Assembly (NCBI GenBank): GCA_964507325.1
Contig: CAZDQL010000039.1
Coordinates: forward strand, 1-57,062
DNA from: CAZDQL01 sp964507325
GTDB taxonomy: Bacteria; Planctomycetota; UBA1135; GCA-002686595
Length of the DNA stretch: 57,062 nucleotides
Direction: 5' to 3'
Part shown: piece after piece, positions 43,925-53,023 of the stretch
How positions within the stretch are numbered: the stretch's first letter is position 1
Layout: every line of letters starts with the position of its first letter
Notes under the pieces: generated by a model
Databases searched by the model: none
What the model was told of the DNA's origin: nothing
The model's input: the letters and a program-made list of their open reading frames with translations, nothing else
Made by a program: the position numbers and the translations under genes

Positions 43925-46522
43925 CTACGGACAGAAGGTCACCGCCAGGCCATCCGAGAAGTTGTAGCCCGCGCTGCCGAAGCCCGGATCGCGGTACCAG
44001 AAGGCGTAGCGCCACAGGTCTCCCGCCTGGATCGTCAACCCTCCCGGCATGTTGTTCAGGTCCAGGAAGTTCTCCGCGATGCCCCAGCTGTCGACCTGCT
44101 GGGCGGGGAAGCGCACCAGGCTGCCGCCGATGCACATGGTGCCATCCCCCACCGGGACGCTGGCCGGGTCGGGGCCGGTGTAGAAGAGCCCGAACTGGTT
44201 CGGGGGGCAGCCGGTGGACACCAACACCAGGTCGTTGGCCGCGACACTGGCCGACCCGCCGTAGGTCATGACGGCGCCGCTCCCCACCGAGTTCGGCGAG
44301 GTGGTGCAGTAGTTGACCGGCGGCGGGCAGCCGCTCGCATCGAGGCTGACCAGCGAGAAGTCGTCCAGGTTCCAGCCTCCGTACTCCACGCCACCGTCCG
44401 TCAGGAGCCGGTACTCCACCTGCACCGCGGGGTTCCCCGCCGCCAGGGCGGAGACGTCCACGGTGTGCAGGGTCCAGGAGGTGTCGATCGTGTCCTGGCC
44501 CGAGGCGTTCTGCCAGACGACGCTGCCGTTGACGCGGATCTGCGCCTGGTCGTAGACGCCGTTCTCGACGGTCAACCAGCGCCGGTAGCGTATGTGGACG
44601 TTCTGGGTACCCGAGAGGTCGAAGACCGGCGAGCGCAGCCAGTTGTGGACGTTGGGCTGGTACTGCCCGTTCCACCCCGAGGGCCCCAGGTCGTTGCCCC
44701 ACAGGCGCTGGCCGGAGTAGGCGGAGCTCGGGTCGCCCGCCTTGCCGTAGACGACTCCGTGGTGCCAGTCGTCCTGGGTGGCCACCTGGCCGTGGGTCCA
44801 CCCCTGGTCGCCACTCGCTTCGAAGTCGTTGAAGTAGTGGACCGTGATCACCCCCACGAAGAAGGAGAAGGGCGCGCCTCCGGAGTCCGCTCCGCTGGGC
44901 AGATCCTCGCTACCGCCCTGGTCGTCCAGAGCCGTGATGTAGTACTCGATCGTGACCGGGGAGCCGGCATCGGGGATCTGGGCCACCCAGTCGCTGCCCT
45001 GGAGGGTCATGGCTACCGTCGTCCAGCCTCCGCCGTCGACCTGGTAGTGCAGGTCGACGCTGGCCACGTTGGCGCTGGTGAGGCTCGTCACCTGGCAGAC
45101 GACGTCGTAGGGCCCGGGCTGCTGCGTATCGCCGAGCGGCGTGTGGGTGATTTCGAGATCGACCGGATCGGCCAGGGTGGCGGCGACAGCCACGATCCCC
45201 TTGACGATCATCTCGGAGAGGTTGAAGTCGTTGGTCGAGTGGGGGTGGGCGTCGCTGGCGGTGTGGATGTAGGGGGAGTACTGGTCCACGTCCTCGAAGT
45301 AGAAGATCGCCGGGAAGCCGTAGTCGTTGTAGCTCTGGTGGTCGGACGTGCCACCGGACAGGGAGCCGGTCTTGCTCGCCCAGCCGGGGACGTAGAGCGC
45401 CCCCACCGTGTGGCAGAAGTCGGCCAGCGCCGGACTCGAGTTGTCGAGGACGAAGTCCACGTCGCGCGTGTCACTCCCCGCCCGGTAGGCGGACATGTCG
45501 GTGTTCAGCATGGCGATGATGTCCTCGCCCGCGATGTAGGACTGCTGCGCGCTGTACTCGGACCCGATCAGACCGTACTCCTCCGCCGAAAAGCAGATGA
45601 AGCGCAGGGTGTGCTCCCAGGGTCCGCCCAGCGCCAGGACGCGGGCGGCTTCGACCACTCCCGCGGTCCCGGTGGCGTTGTCGTCCGCCCCCGGGGACTC
45701 GGAACTGCAGCCCCCGGCGATCGAATCGTAGTGCCCTCCGATGACGATGATCTTGTCGGGGTCGACCGTCCCCGGTAGCTCGACGACCACGTTCTCGGGG
45801 TAATAACTCGAGAAGTACTCGAGGACGGGTGTGTAGCCGTAGCTGGTGAGCTCGGCCACGAGCATATCGCGCGCAGTCCAAGCCCCGGGGCCGTTCGCGC
45901 AGCGCGTGTAGATCGACGACAGGTCGAGCACGGTCTGCTCGAGGTTGGTCGAGTCCACCAGGTCGACCACCGCCTGGACGCCCGGGTGGGGAGTGCTGCG
46001 GGTGGTGTTCGTCCCACCGGGGGGCACGAAGGCGCGCGGCGCGGCCTTGGGAGCGCGGCGCACATGGGCCAGACCACCGTGGAAGAAGTTGACCGGATCG
46101 AGGCCGCGCAGGCGCTCCGCTGCGCCCTGGGGGGCGGCCACCAGCACCTCGAGGCCGTGCTGGAGGAGGACGCGCCCGCCGGCGGCCTCGATGCGCTCCA
46201 GCGTCGCGGGGGTGCTGGCGCAGACGACGAAGAGGCTCTCGCTCTGCGCCAAGTCGGTGAGGTAATGCACCTCGACTCCGTCGCGCTCGAGGCGCTCGCC
46301 CTGGTTCGCCGTGAGCTCGGCGACCAGGAAGCCTCCGGCGTCGTGCCACAGGCATTGGGTGCTCTGCAAGCGATCGCGCAGGGTCAGATCGCCGTCGTGC
46401 ATCACCGCCGCGGGGGAGCGTCCGGCGCTCGGGATATCCTGGGGATTGGAGGAGTTTGCGAGCTGGGGCAGCCCCGCGCCGGCGGACGCCAGCGCGGCCA
46501 GGAGGATGAAGCTCTTCAACAT
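43925..46522 (-). CDS. Secreted M28-family aminopeptidase with C-terminal sorting-like domain
   Basis: An 865-residue protein with a signal peptide (F-I-L-L-A-A-L-A-S-A-G-A-G). The M28 di-zinc site is complete: G-G-H264-Y-D, G-A-D280-D-N, S-A-E314-E-Y, L-N-T-D342 and S-D-H395-Q. A beta-sandwich region follows (about 450-550), then a jelly-roll-like carbohydrate-binding region (about 560-725). The final 128 residues start at Y-C-T-T-S-P-N-S-V-G and end W-Y-R-D … F-S-D-G-L-A-V-T-F-C-P, matching the end of the metallopeptidase at 6,240-9,674. It removes N-terminal residues from peptides outside the cytoplasm. The upstream promoter is not clear; a C-A-G-A-A-T lies 10 nt before the ATG. Confidence 0.92.
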   Translation of the reverse strand: MLKSFILLAALASAGAGLPQLANSSNPQDIPSAGRSPAAVMHDGDLTLRDRLQSTQCLWHDAGGFLVAELTANQGERLERDGVEVHYLTDLAQSESLFVVCASTPATLERIEAAGGRVLLQHGLEVLVAAPQGAAERLRGLDPVNFFHGGLAHVRRAPKAAPRAFVPPGGTNTTRSTPHPGVQAVVDLVDSTNLEQTVLDLSSIYTRCANGPGAWTARDMLVAELTSYGYTPVLEYFSSYYPENVVVELPGTVDPDKIIVIGGHYDSIAGGCSSESPGADDNATGTAGVVEAARVLALGGPWEHTLRFICFSAEEYGLIGSEYSAQQSYIAGEDIIAMLNTDMSAYRAGSDTRDVDFVLDNSSPALADFCHTVGALYVPGWASKTGSLSGGTSDHQSYNDYGFPAIFYFEDVDQYSPYIHTASDAHPHSTNDFNLSEMIVKGIVAVAATLADPVDLEITHTPLGDTQQPGPYDVVCQVTSLTSANVASVDLHYQVDGGGWTTVAMTLQGSDWVAQIPDAGSPVTIEYYITALDDQGGSEDLPSGADSGGAPFSFFVGVITVHYFNDFEASGDQGWTHGQVATQDDWHHGVVYGKAGDPSSAYSGQRLWGNDLGPSGWNGQYQPNVHNWLRSPVFDLSGTQNVHIRYRRWLTVENGVYDQAQIRVNGSVVWQNASGQDTIDTSWTLHTVDVSALAAGNPAVQVEYRLLTDGGVEYGGWNLDDFSLVSLDASGCPPPVNYCTTSPNSVGSGAVMTYGGSASVAANDLVLVSTGCPPNQFGLFYTGPDPASVPVGDGTMCIGGSLVRFPAQQVDSWGIAENFLDLNNMPGGLTIQAGDLWRYAFWYRDPGFGSAGYNFSDGLAVTFCP

Positions 46523-46944
46523 GGCTTGGGGATTCTGGGAGGGTGGAGGGGAGAGACCGCTATTCGAGGATACGCGAGCCAGCGCAATGCCGCAGCACGG
46601 GAGGCGCCGTGGGGGGCTCAGTACGGGAGACTTGCACGGAAGCTCGCCAGCGGGCGAAGTGTCGCACTGCTGGACAGGGGCGGAAGGGACGGCTATCCTC
46701 CCGCGCCTCCGGCGAGGTTCCCGCCTCGGCGGAATTCCAAACCACGCGAGTCCCAGAAGATCGCCAGCGGCAGCGGTCGTATCGCCCGTGGAGCTCCCCG
46801 GGCGGTCCCGGCGTCAGCGAGGCCGTCTCCGCTCGCACAACCCCAGAGCAGCTGACCTGCTCAGACCTTGATCTGCTTGCCTTGCCGTCCGCCGTACTTC
46901 GAGTCGACCGGTCAGCCGAGCATCCCCCTCAGTAGACCGATCCG
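46523..46944. other. 422-bp divergent intergenic region
   Basis: It separates the M28 peptidase gene (minus) from the RRM gene (plus). I see no credible coding frame; a 130-codon plus-strand frame has shadow-like composition. G+C appears lower than in the flanking genes. The -10-like hexamer for the RRM gene lies at its right end. Confidence 0.5.
46933..46938 (+). promoter_or_regulatory. -10-like hexamer TAGACC, leaderless geometry
   Basis: TAGACC is followed by six bases (gatccg) and the ATG of the RRM protein gene. There is no Shine-Dalgarno. The hexamer is a weaker match than the others of this type. Confidence 0.3.
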
Positions 46945-47241
46945 ATGACCAAGCGACTCTTCGTTGGGAACCTGTCCTGGAACACGACCGAGGACACCCT
47001 GCGTCTCTTCATTGAGCAGGACGGCCGCACCGTCCGCGACCTGTACATTGCCACCGACCGCGAGACCGGTCGCCCGCGCGGCTTCGCCTTCGTCGAGCTC
47101 GACACCGAAGAGCAAGCCCAGTCCGCCATCGAGGCCCTCGACGGCGCTGAGCTGGACGGGCGTCCCCTGCGCGTCAACGAAGCCCAGGAGCGCCAGCGTC
47201 GCGGCGGCGGCGGTGGGCACCGCGGCGGCGACCGCTGGTAG
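46945..47241 (+). CDS. Small RNA-recognition-motif (RRM) RNA-binding protein
   Basis: A 98-residue single-RRM protein. RNP2 is L-F-V-G-N-L (residues 5-10) and RNP1 is R-G-F-A-F-V-E-L (about 45-52). The C-terminal tail is Arg/Gly-rich (R-R-G-G-G-G-G-H-R-G-G). Such small RRM proteins occur in cyanobacteria, Bacteroidetes and Planctomycetes and are often cold-induced; they bind single-stranded RNA. No ribosome-binding site precedes the ATG, and a -10-like TAGACC lies 6 nt upstream, so the mRNA may be leaderless. It is convergent with the frameshifted lipoprotein gene six bp downstream. Confidence 0.93.
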   Translation: MTKRLFVGNLSWNTTEDTLRLFIEQDGRTVRDLYIATDRETGRPRGFAFVELDTEEQAQSAIEALDGAELDGRPLRVNEAQERQRRGGGGGHRGGDRW

Positions 47242-47247
47242 GGCCGC

Positions 47248-48362
47248 TCAGTCGACGTACTCCGTCCACAACTGCTTGTCGCCCCACGGGTCGGTGAGCA
47301 TGGCCTCGCGCCGGCCGATCTCTCCCTGGATGTAGAGGCTGAAGGCGGACGCACCACCGTCCGGCCACAGGATGTAGATCTTGTCGTTCTTGCCGGCCCA
47401 ACGGCCACGTTCGGGCAGGCTCTCGCCGATGCCGTGCAGGCCCTCGTAGTCGATGCCGTCCGGGCGGCGCCAGATGCCGTGGATCGCCGTCTGCGATCCG
47501 GAGCACAGGGTGCCGGTGGGGAGCAGCACGTTGGTGATGGTGGTCGAGGCGTGCAGGGTTCCGGCGGGGGGCCCGGAGGAGTTGTAGACGTAGTGGTACC
47601 ACACGCCGACCATGCGCGGGTCGATGTCGGGTGCGGTGACCTCACAGGTCGAGAAGACCTTCTCCATGACCCCTGCCCGCTGCGCCATGTGGCGCTGCTC
47701 GCAGACGGTGACCAGGCCGAAGAAGAGCTCTGCTGCAGGGAGAGGTAGCCGCGCACTTCGAACGCGTCGCCCGTCGGGCTCGAGCCCTTCCAGGTGTAGA
47801 CGCGGCCGGGACCGACCGCCGCGGGGATGGCTCGCGCGGACCCCGAGGGGGTCATGAAGGGCAGCGTCTCGGAGATCTGGGCATCCAGGTGTTGGCGGAC
47901 GGCGGGGTCGTCGAGACCCTGGACCCCCGCCGGTGCGGGGATGGCCGTGACCTCGTAGTACTCCAGAGGCCCCTCGGCGTTGGAGCGCTCGTCCGGCGGG
48001 ATGAGCCGAATGCCCGAGCCGGTGAGCTCGACGCGCCAGTCCTTCGGGTGCTGGAAGTCGAAGCCCAGGGGATGCTCGTAGGAGGCGAAGCCGGGGATCT
48101 TCTTGGCGACCTTCTCCGGCTGATCCTCCGGTTGTGACTCGATGGGCGACGAACTGCCCGCATCCGTGGCCTGGGGGTTTGTCCCAGGGTCTCTCTGCGG
48201 GTCAGCCGGGGAATCCTCCGCAGCAGCTCCCGTCTCTGCGGTCTCCTCGCTGGCCTGGGCATCGCCCGCTTGCCCGCCATCCTCCTCTGAGATCCCCGAC
48301 GAGCAGGCCAGGGGTACGCCGATCAAGCAGACGAGCGAGAGACGGTGAATGCGAAGCTCCAT
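47248..48362 (-). pseudogene. Lipoprotein gene with an internal frameshift
   Basis: The N-terminal part (from 48362) has a lipobox signal (L-I-G-V-P-L-A-C-S-S), an acidic low-complexity linker, and a domain starting H-P-L-G-F-D-F-Q-H-P-K-D-W-R-V, which resembles PsbP/DcrB-like folds. At about 47,728-47,742 the frame changes. Upstream it reads E-V-R-G-Y-L-S-L-Q-Q; the sensible continuation, E-L-F-F-G-L-V-T-V-C-E-Q-R-H, lies in another frame and goes on to W-T-E-Y-V-D at 47248. A missing base in a gcagcagagctc context explains it. The joined product would be about 370 residues and otherwise intact, so a sequencing error is as likely as a true mutation. Function unknown. Confidence 0.75.
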
Positions 48363-48441
48363 ACCCAGTCCTCCTGAGCTGTTGGGAAGGGGGCGTCCTC
48401 GGCGGCGCCAGTCTACGGGCTGCCAGGGCTGCGCTGGCCTC

Positions 48442-48960
48442 TCAAGGGACGAAGACGGCGACGGCGAGCAGGAGCCAGACCGCGACCCCCACCGCCAGCT
48501 TGCCCACCATCCCGGTCACGTGCCCCAGGGCCGCACCCCGTCCGGCCCGCAGTGCGTCGCGCAGCTCCTTGCCGCCGTCCCGCTCCATGAGGGTGGAGCC
48601 CGCGAAGGCCCCCAGCCCTCCGCCGAGGAGGGACCCGAGCAGTGGAATGGGGATGAAGAGCGTGCCCAGGATCGCGCCGGCGATCCCCCCCACCAGCGCT
48701 CCCAGGGCGCCGGCGCGGGTCGCCCCGGCGCGCTTCGCGCCCGCCATCGAGGCGCAGAGCTCCCACACCTCCCCCAGGACTCCCAGCACCACCGCCGCGA
48801 TCAGCGTCCACAGGTGGAAGAGGTCCGCCTCCGTCAACCACTCCGCCAGGGCAGCGGTCGCGATCATCAGCCAAGTGCCGGGTAGGCCCACGAGGATCAG
48901 CGCGACCCACAGGGCGGTCAGGAGGGGTAGCAGTACCTGGGTGAGGATCAAGATCACCAT
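48442..48960 (-). CDS. DUF456 family membrane protein
   Basis: A 172-residue protein from the ATG at 48960 (M-V-I-L-I-L-T-Q). It is strongly hydrophobic with the DUF456 signature V-G-L-P-G-T-W-L-M-I-A near residue 29, followed by Gly-rich helices (G-A-L-G-A-L-V-G-G-I-A-G-A-I-L-G) and a final hydrophobic segment. The family has no known function. An ATG 11 codons upstream (48993) would overlap the start of the divergent GMC gene on a shared CATG and is less likely. It lies 79 bp from the frameshifted lipoprotein gene on the same strand. Confidence 0.8.
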   Translation of the reverse strand: MVILILTQVLLPLLTALWVALILVGLPGTWLMIATAALAEWLTEADLFHLWTLIAAVVLGVLGEVWELCASMAGAKRAGATRAGALGALVGGIAGAILGTLFIPIPLLGSLLGGGLGAFAGSTLMERDGGKELRDALRAGRGAALGHVTGMVGKLAVGVAVWLLLAVAVFVP

Positions 48961-48991
48961 CGCGAATACGGTACTCTGCGCGGCCGGCCGC

Positions 48992-50614
48992 ATGATCTCC
49001 GACCTGGACGCGTTCGACTCCCCGCTCCCCGATTACGACCTGTGCGTGATCGGCTCCGGTCCCGCCGGCATGACGGTGGTGCACGAGCTGGCGGCCGCGG
49101 GCCTGCGCATCGCGGTGCTGGAGAGCGGCCTCGCCAAGCACACCCGCCACGGGGAGCGGCTGCGGGAGGTGGTGTCGCGCGGGATCCAGATCAAGCCCCA
49201 GTCGCGGGAGCGGGTGCTGGGGGGCGCCTCCACCACCTGGTCGGGGCTCTCGAGCCCCCTGGACCCGATCGATCTGGCGCCCCGCCCCTGGCTGGCGCAC
49301 TCCGGCTGGCCGATCGACCGCGAGCAGCTCCTGCCCTACTACGCGGCGGCGGCGGAGCGCTACCGCTTCCCTCCCCCCGAGCTCTACGAGCCGACGGGCT
49401 TCCAGGAGCTCAAGGCGCGCGGGGAGCTGCAGCCGAGCTGGGAGCGCATCGAGGAGAAGGTCTTCCTCGCCGCCAGTGAGCCCCAGGACTTCGGCCGGGA
49501 GTGGTGCGACGACTTCGAGCGGCCGGGGGTCGATCTGTGGCTGGACGCCACGGTGCTCGAGCTCGCCGAGGAGGGAGGTGCGGTGCGCGAGGCGCTGCTG
49601 CGCACCCGCGGCGGGAAGGAGGCGCGGCTCGGGGCGCGGGCCTTCGTGCTGGCCACGGGGGGGATCGAGAACGCGCGCCTGCTCCTGGCCTCCGGGCTCG
49701 GCAACGGGCACGACCAGGTCGGGCGCTACCTGATGAACCACCCCAAGAACTACTGCGGGTTGCTGCGGCTGGCGCGGGGGGTGGAGGAGCTCCCCTACTA
49801 CTTCGGCTGCCTGCACCGGGGGTACGCCGGCTACGGGGGCCTGCGCATGCGGCCCGAGGTCCAGGCGCAGCGGGGTCTCCTGAACAGCTACGTGCGACTC
49901 GAGCCCCTCTTCCCCTGGACGGACAACCGCGGCGTCGAGGCGCTGGTCCTGCTGGTCAAGCGCAGCAAGGGCCTGCTGCGCTTCTGGAAGAAGCGCAGGG
50001 AGGAGAAGGTGGTCGCCCTGCGCGACTACTCGGAGACGGGGGACGACTCGGAGCTCGAGGCGCAGGGCAAGTCCCTGCCCGCCCTGGCGGGGATCGTGCT
50101 CGTCAACCTGCCGCGCGTCCTGCAGTACCTCTACTACCGCCTCGGCCGGGCCAAGCCCCTGATCCGCCGCGCGCGCCTGCGCAACTTCATGGAGATGGAG
50201 CCGCGCGGCGAGAACCGGGTCACCCTCTCCGACGAGCTCGACGTCTACGGACGGCCCAAGCCGGCGGTGGAGCACCACCTGAGCGACCTGGACCGGCGCT
50301 CGCTCCTGGCGCTGCACGAGACCCTCGCCGCCGAGGTCGAAGAAGCCGGACTGGGTCGCCTCGAGTCGCCCCTGGCGCAGGCCGACCCCTGGCCGATCGA
50401 CCAGGACGCCTCGCACCACATGGGCACCACCCGCATGGGGGAGGACGCGACCACTTCGGTGGTCGACCGCGATCTGGCCCTGCACGGGACGCGAGGGCTC
50501 TACCTGGCCGGCGCTTCGGTCTTCCCCACCAGCGGCTGCGCCAACCCCACCTTCACCATCGTCGCCCTCTCGGTGAGGCTGGCGGAGCACCTGCGCCGGG
50601 AGGTCCTGCGGTGA
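48992..50614 (+). CDS. GMC-type FAD-dependent oxidoreductase
   Basis: A 540-residue protein. The FAD-binding Rossmann motif is I-G21-S-G-P-A-G26, followed by V-L-E-S-G at the second strand. The substrate side carries W-S-G-L-S-S-P, and the C-terminal signature is H-H-M-G-T-T-R-M-G and then G-C-A-N-P-T-F-T-I-V-A-L-S-V-R-L-A. GMC enzymes oxidise alcohols or sugars; members of this length act on sugars or polyols. No export signal is present. The stop overlaps the GTG of the next gene (GTGA). A TACTCT hexamer at 48972-48977 lies 14 bp before the ATG, and there is no clear Shine-Dalgarno. Confidence 0.88.
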   Translation: MISDLDAFDSPLPDYDLCVIGSGPAGMTVVHELAAAGLRIAVLESGLAKHTRHGERLREVVSRGIQIKPQSRERVLGGASTTWSGLSSPLDPIDLAPRPWLAHSGWPIDREQLLPYYAAAAERYRFPPPELYEPTGFQELKARGELQPSWERIEEKVFLAASEPQDFGREWCDDFERPGVDLWLDATVLELAEEGGAVREALLRTRGGKEARLGARAFVLATGGIENARLLLASGLGNGHDQVGRYLMNHPKNYCGLLRLARGVEELPYYFGCLHRGYAGYGGLRMRPEVQAQRGLLNSYVRLEPLFPWTDNRGVEALVLLVKRSKGLLRFWKKRREEKVVALRDYSETGDDSELEAQGKSLPALAGIVLVNLPRVLQYLYYRLGRAKPLIRRARLRNFMEMEPRGENRVTLSDELDVYGRPKPAVEHHLSDLDRRSLLALHETLAAEVEEAGLGRLESPLAQADPWPIDQDASHHMGTTRMGEDATTSVVDRDLALHGTRGLYLAGASVFPTSGCANPTFTIVALSVRLAEHLRREVLR

Positions 50615-51654
50615 CGGACGGCGCGCCCGGACGGATCCTGATCGTCGGCTGCGGCAAGCGTGTCCTGGACGCCGCCCTGCCGGCCCTGCGACAGGTGACG
50701 GAACGCTGGTCGCTCGCGGGGCTCTTCGCGCGCAGCGCGAGGGAGATCGAGACCGGCGGGCACACCTACGCCGTGCGCGCCCTGGAGGGTCTCACCGCCG
50801 ACGACCTCTCCGGTGTGGACCTCGTCCACCTGGCGGTCGCCAAGGACGCCGTACCGGCGGTCCTGGAGCGGCTGGGTCGCTTCGAGGTGGGCGGGATCGA
50901 CCTCCTGATCGACACCCCGGTGGTGCGCTTCAAGCACTTCCGCCACCTGGGCCGTCTGAAGGCCTGGCGCCGGGTGTGGGTGGCGGAGGACTGCGTCGCC
51001 ATGCCCTGGCTGGAGACGGTGGCCCTCGCCGTCGAGGAGGGGCTGATCGGACGACCGATGAAGGTCCTCTTCGACCGCTCCGCCTACGCCTACCACGGCG
51101 TGGCGACCGCCAAGGCGCTGCTGGGCGTCAGGCGCGTGGTCTCCGGTCGCCGCAAGGCGCTGGGAGGCGGGCAGTCGGGTCACGAGCGCACGTTGCGCTT
51201 CCCCGGGGGCAAGCGCTGCGTCGTGATCGAGCCGCGCGACTACTCCGTCGGCAAGGTCACCCTCTTCGGGACCGGGGGCTCGATCTCGGACAGCGGCGAT
51301 GGGGTGAAGCATCAACTGCTGAGGCCCGTGATCGAGGAGGGGATGGTGCGCGGCTTCGAGATCGGCCGCGTCGCGACCCGCCTGGCTCCCCACGAGTGCG
51401 AGCTCACCCGCGGCGACGGCGGCGAGATGGGGGTCATTCCGCACCAGGAGGCGATGAAGCGCGTCGGCTTCCTGCGCCTCCTGGAGGGGATCGCAGACGG
51501 CCGCGGCGCCTATCCCCTGGCGGACGCCCTGGACGACATGGTCGTCGACTACCACCTGGAGAAGCTGGGGCGCTACCTGGCCAATCCCTTCACCAGCCCG
51601 CGCTCACCGTTGGCGCGGGGGCTCCTGTCGGTCCTGACCCGCTTGGGGGGGTGA
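50611..51654 (+). CDS. Gfo/Idh/MocA-like oxidoreductase (divergent)
   Basis: A 347-residue protein starting at a GTG that overlaps the TGA of the GMC gene. The N-terminal Rossmann strand is R-I-L-I-V-G-C-G-K-R-V-L-D-A-A, with the middle V-D-L-V-H-L-A-V-A-K-D-A-V. The EKP-type motif is replaced by D-T-P-V-V-R-F, so the usual catalytic Lys is not evident. A C-terminal domain resembles the dehydrogenase half (S-A-Y-A-Y-H-G-V-A, F-G-T-G-G-S-I-S-D). Pairing with a GMC oxidoreductase suggests two steps on one sugar or an oxidised intermediate. The substrate is unknown. Confidence 0.7.
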   Translation: MTDGAPGRILIVGCGKRVLDAALPALRQVTERWSLAGLFARSAREIETGGHTYAVRALEGLTADDLSGVDLVHLAVAKDAVPAVLERLGRFEVGGIDLLIDTPVVRFKHFRHLGRLKAWRRVWVAEDCVAMPWLETVALAVEEGLIGRPMKVLFDRSAYAYHGVATAKALLGVRRVVSGRRKALGGGQSGHERTLRFPGGKRCVVIEPRDYSVGKVTLFGTGGSISDSGDGVKHQLLRPVIEEGMVRGFEIGRVATRLAPHECELTRGDGGEMGVIPHQEAMKRVGFLRLLEGIADGRGAYPLADALDDMVVDYHLEKLGRYLANPFTSPRSPLARGLLSVLTRLGG

Positions 51655-51657
51655 GCG

Positions 51658-52395
51658 ATGCTGCAACTCGCCAAGCTCCTGATCCTGCCGCCGATCTCCC
51701 CGCTGCTCCTGATCCTCGCGGGGCTCCTCCTGGCGCGCCGCCGCCGGAGGCTCGGTCACGTCCTGACGGGGATCGGCGCGGGTGCGCTGCTGCTGCTCAG
51801 CATCCCCTTCGTCGCGGCGGCGCTCCTGATCTCCCTGCAGACCGCCGACCCCCTGCCGGTCGACGGACCCCTGCCCACGGCCGAGGCGATCGTGGTCCTC
51901 GGTGGCGACCTCGAGCGGCGCGCGCCGGAGCGCAGGACGGGAACGGTCGGCCCCTTGAGCCTGCAACGCGCGCGCTACGGCGCGGAGCTCGCGCGGCGCA
52001 GCGGACTGCCGGTGCTCGTCACGGGGGGACGGCTCACCCCCGGAGCACCCTCTCTGGGACACATGATGGAGGAGGCCCTGGGCGAGTTCGGGGTCCAAGC
52101 GCGCTGGGTCGAGGCGCGCGCGGCGAACACCCGGGAGAACGCGCGTCTGTCGGCGGAGATCCTGGAGAGTGAGGGGATCTCCCGCATCCTCTTGGTGACC
52201 CACGCCTGGCACCTCCCACGGGCGAGCGCGGCGTTCGAGGCGCAGGGGCTCGAGGTGGTGGCCGCGCCCACAGCCTTCCGCATCTGGCCCGATCTCCGGC
52301 TGACCTCCCTCCTCCCGTCGGCGCGCGCGCTGCGCGAGAGCCGTTGGGCGGTGCACGAGTGGCTGGGACGACTGTGGTACGCGCTGAGGTGGTGA
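51658..52395 (+). CDS. YdcF/SanA/ElyC-family membrane protein
   Basis: A 245-residue protein with two N-terminal membrane segments (L-L-I-L-P-P-I-S-P-L-L-L-I-L-A and A-L-L-L-L-S-I-P-F-V). The DUF218 domain follows: A-I-V-V-L-G-G-D, R-A-R-Y-G-A-E-L-A-R, V-L-V-T-G-G-R and A-N-T-R-E-N-A-R-L, then L-L-V-T-H-A-W-H-L-P-R-A. Relatives affect cell-envelope polysaccharide (for example ElyC and enterobacterial common antigen). The ATG is three bp after the preceding stop, so it belongs to the GMC operon, which supports an envelope-sugar role for the set. Confidence 0.85.
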   Translation: MLQLAKLLILPPISPLLLILAGLLLARRRRRLGHVLTGIGAGALLLLSIPFVAAALLISLQTADPLPVDGPLPTAEAIVVLGGDLERRAPERRTGTVGPLSLQRARYGAELARRSGLPVLVTGGRLTPGAPSLGHMMEEALGEFGVQARWVEARAANTRENARLSAEILESEGISRILLVTHAWHLPRASAAFEAQGLEVVAAPTAFRIWPDLRLTSLLPSARALRESRWAVHEWLGRLWYALRW

Positions 52396-52408
52396 CCGCG
52401 CCGGGGCC

Positions 52409-53023
52409 TCAGCGGGGGGAATCCCCGCAGAGCTCCTGAATCGCCGCGTGGAGCTCTCGTGCTGACTCCGCGGGGTCCTTCTCCCCGTCGAGCACGCGCC
52501 GCGCGTAGTCCCGGCTCGGGGCCACGTGCTTCTCGTACATGGGCTGCGTGGTGGCTTGCCACTGATCCAGCACGGACTCCCGGGAACGGCCGCGGTCCCT
52601 CTGATCGCGCTCGATGCGACGCTCCAGACGCACGTCGACGGGGGCGTCGACGAACGCGGAGTAGTCGAGGCGACTCCGCAGCTCCTGCTCGGCGAGGACG
52701 AGGATGCCCTCGACGAGGATCACCGGTCCCGGCGTGATGAGCTTCGTCTCCGGCAGGCGGGAGTGGGTCTCGAAGCAGTAGCAGGGCACCTGCACCTCCT
52801 CTCCGCGCCGCAGCGCGTCGAGGTGCTCGCAGAGCAGGGTCGTCTCCAGCGCCGTCGGCTCGTCGTAGTTCATGGTCGGGGGGCTGGGGCCGCGCAGGTA
52901 GTAGCGGTCGTGCCCGATCACCCGCAGCTCGCGCAGCAGCTTGCGGAGCTCCTTCGCAATCTCGCCCTTCCCTGAGGCGGACCCCCCCGCCAGACCCACG
53001 ATGCAGGTGCTGCCCATCGTCAC
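52409..53023 (-). CDS. udk: Uridine kinase-like P-loop kinase
   Basis: A 204-residue protein. The P-loop is G-L-A-G-G-S-A-S-G-K-G-E (about residues 10-21), followed by G-H-D-R-Y-Y-L at the base-binding position and N-Y-D-E-P-T-A-L. The lid region has R-R-I-E-R-D-Q-R-D-R-G-R-S. These are hallmarks of uridine/cytidine kinase and phosphoribulokinase-type enzymes, with uridine kinase the closest. It salvages pyrimidine nucleosides by phosphorylation. Its ATG overlaps the stop of the 89-residue gene (ATGA), so it is translationally coupled to it. A chloramphenicol-phosphotransferase-like role is less likely. Confidence 0.85.
   Translation of the reverse strand: MTMGSTCIVGLAGGSASGKGEIAKELRKLLRELRVIGHDRYYLRGPSPPTMNYDEPTALETTLLCEHLDALRRGEEVQVPCYCFETHSRLPETKLITPGPVILVEGILVLAEQELRSRLDYSAFVDAPVDVRLERRIERDQRDRGRSRESVLDQWQATTQPMYEKHVAPSRDYARRVLDGEKDPAESARELHAAIQELCGDSPR

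Noticed and set aside
46543..46935. A 130-codon plus-strand frame between the M28 and RRM genes
   Set aside because: Ser/Arg/Pro-rich composition, no ribosome-binding site and no recognisable domain.
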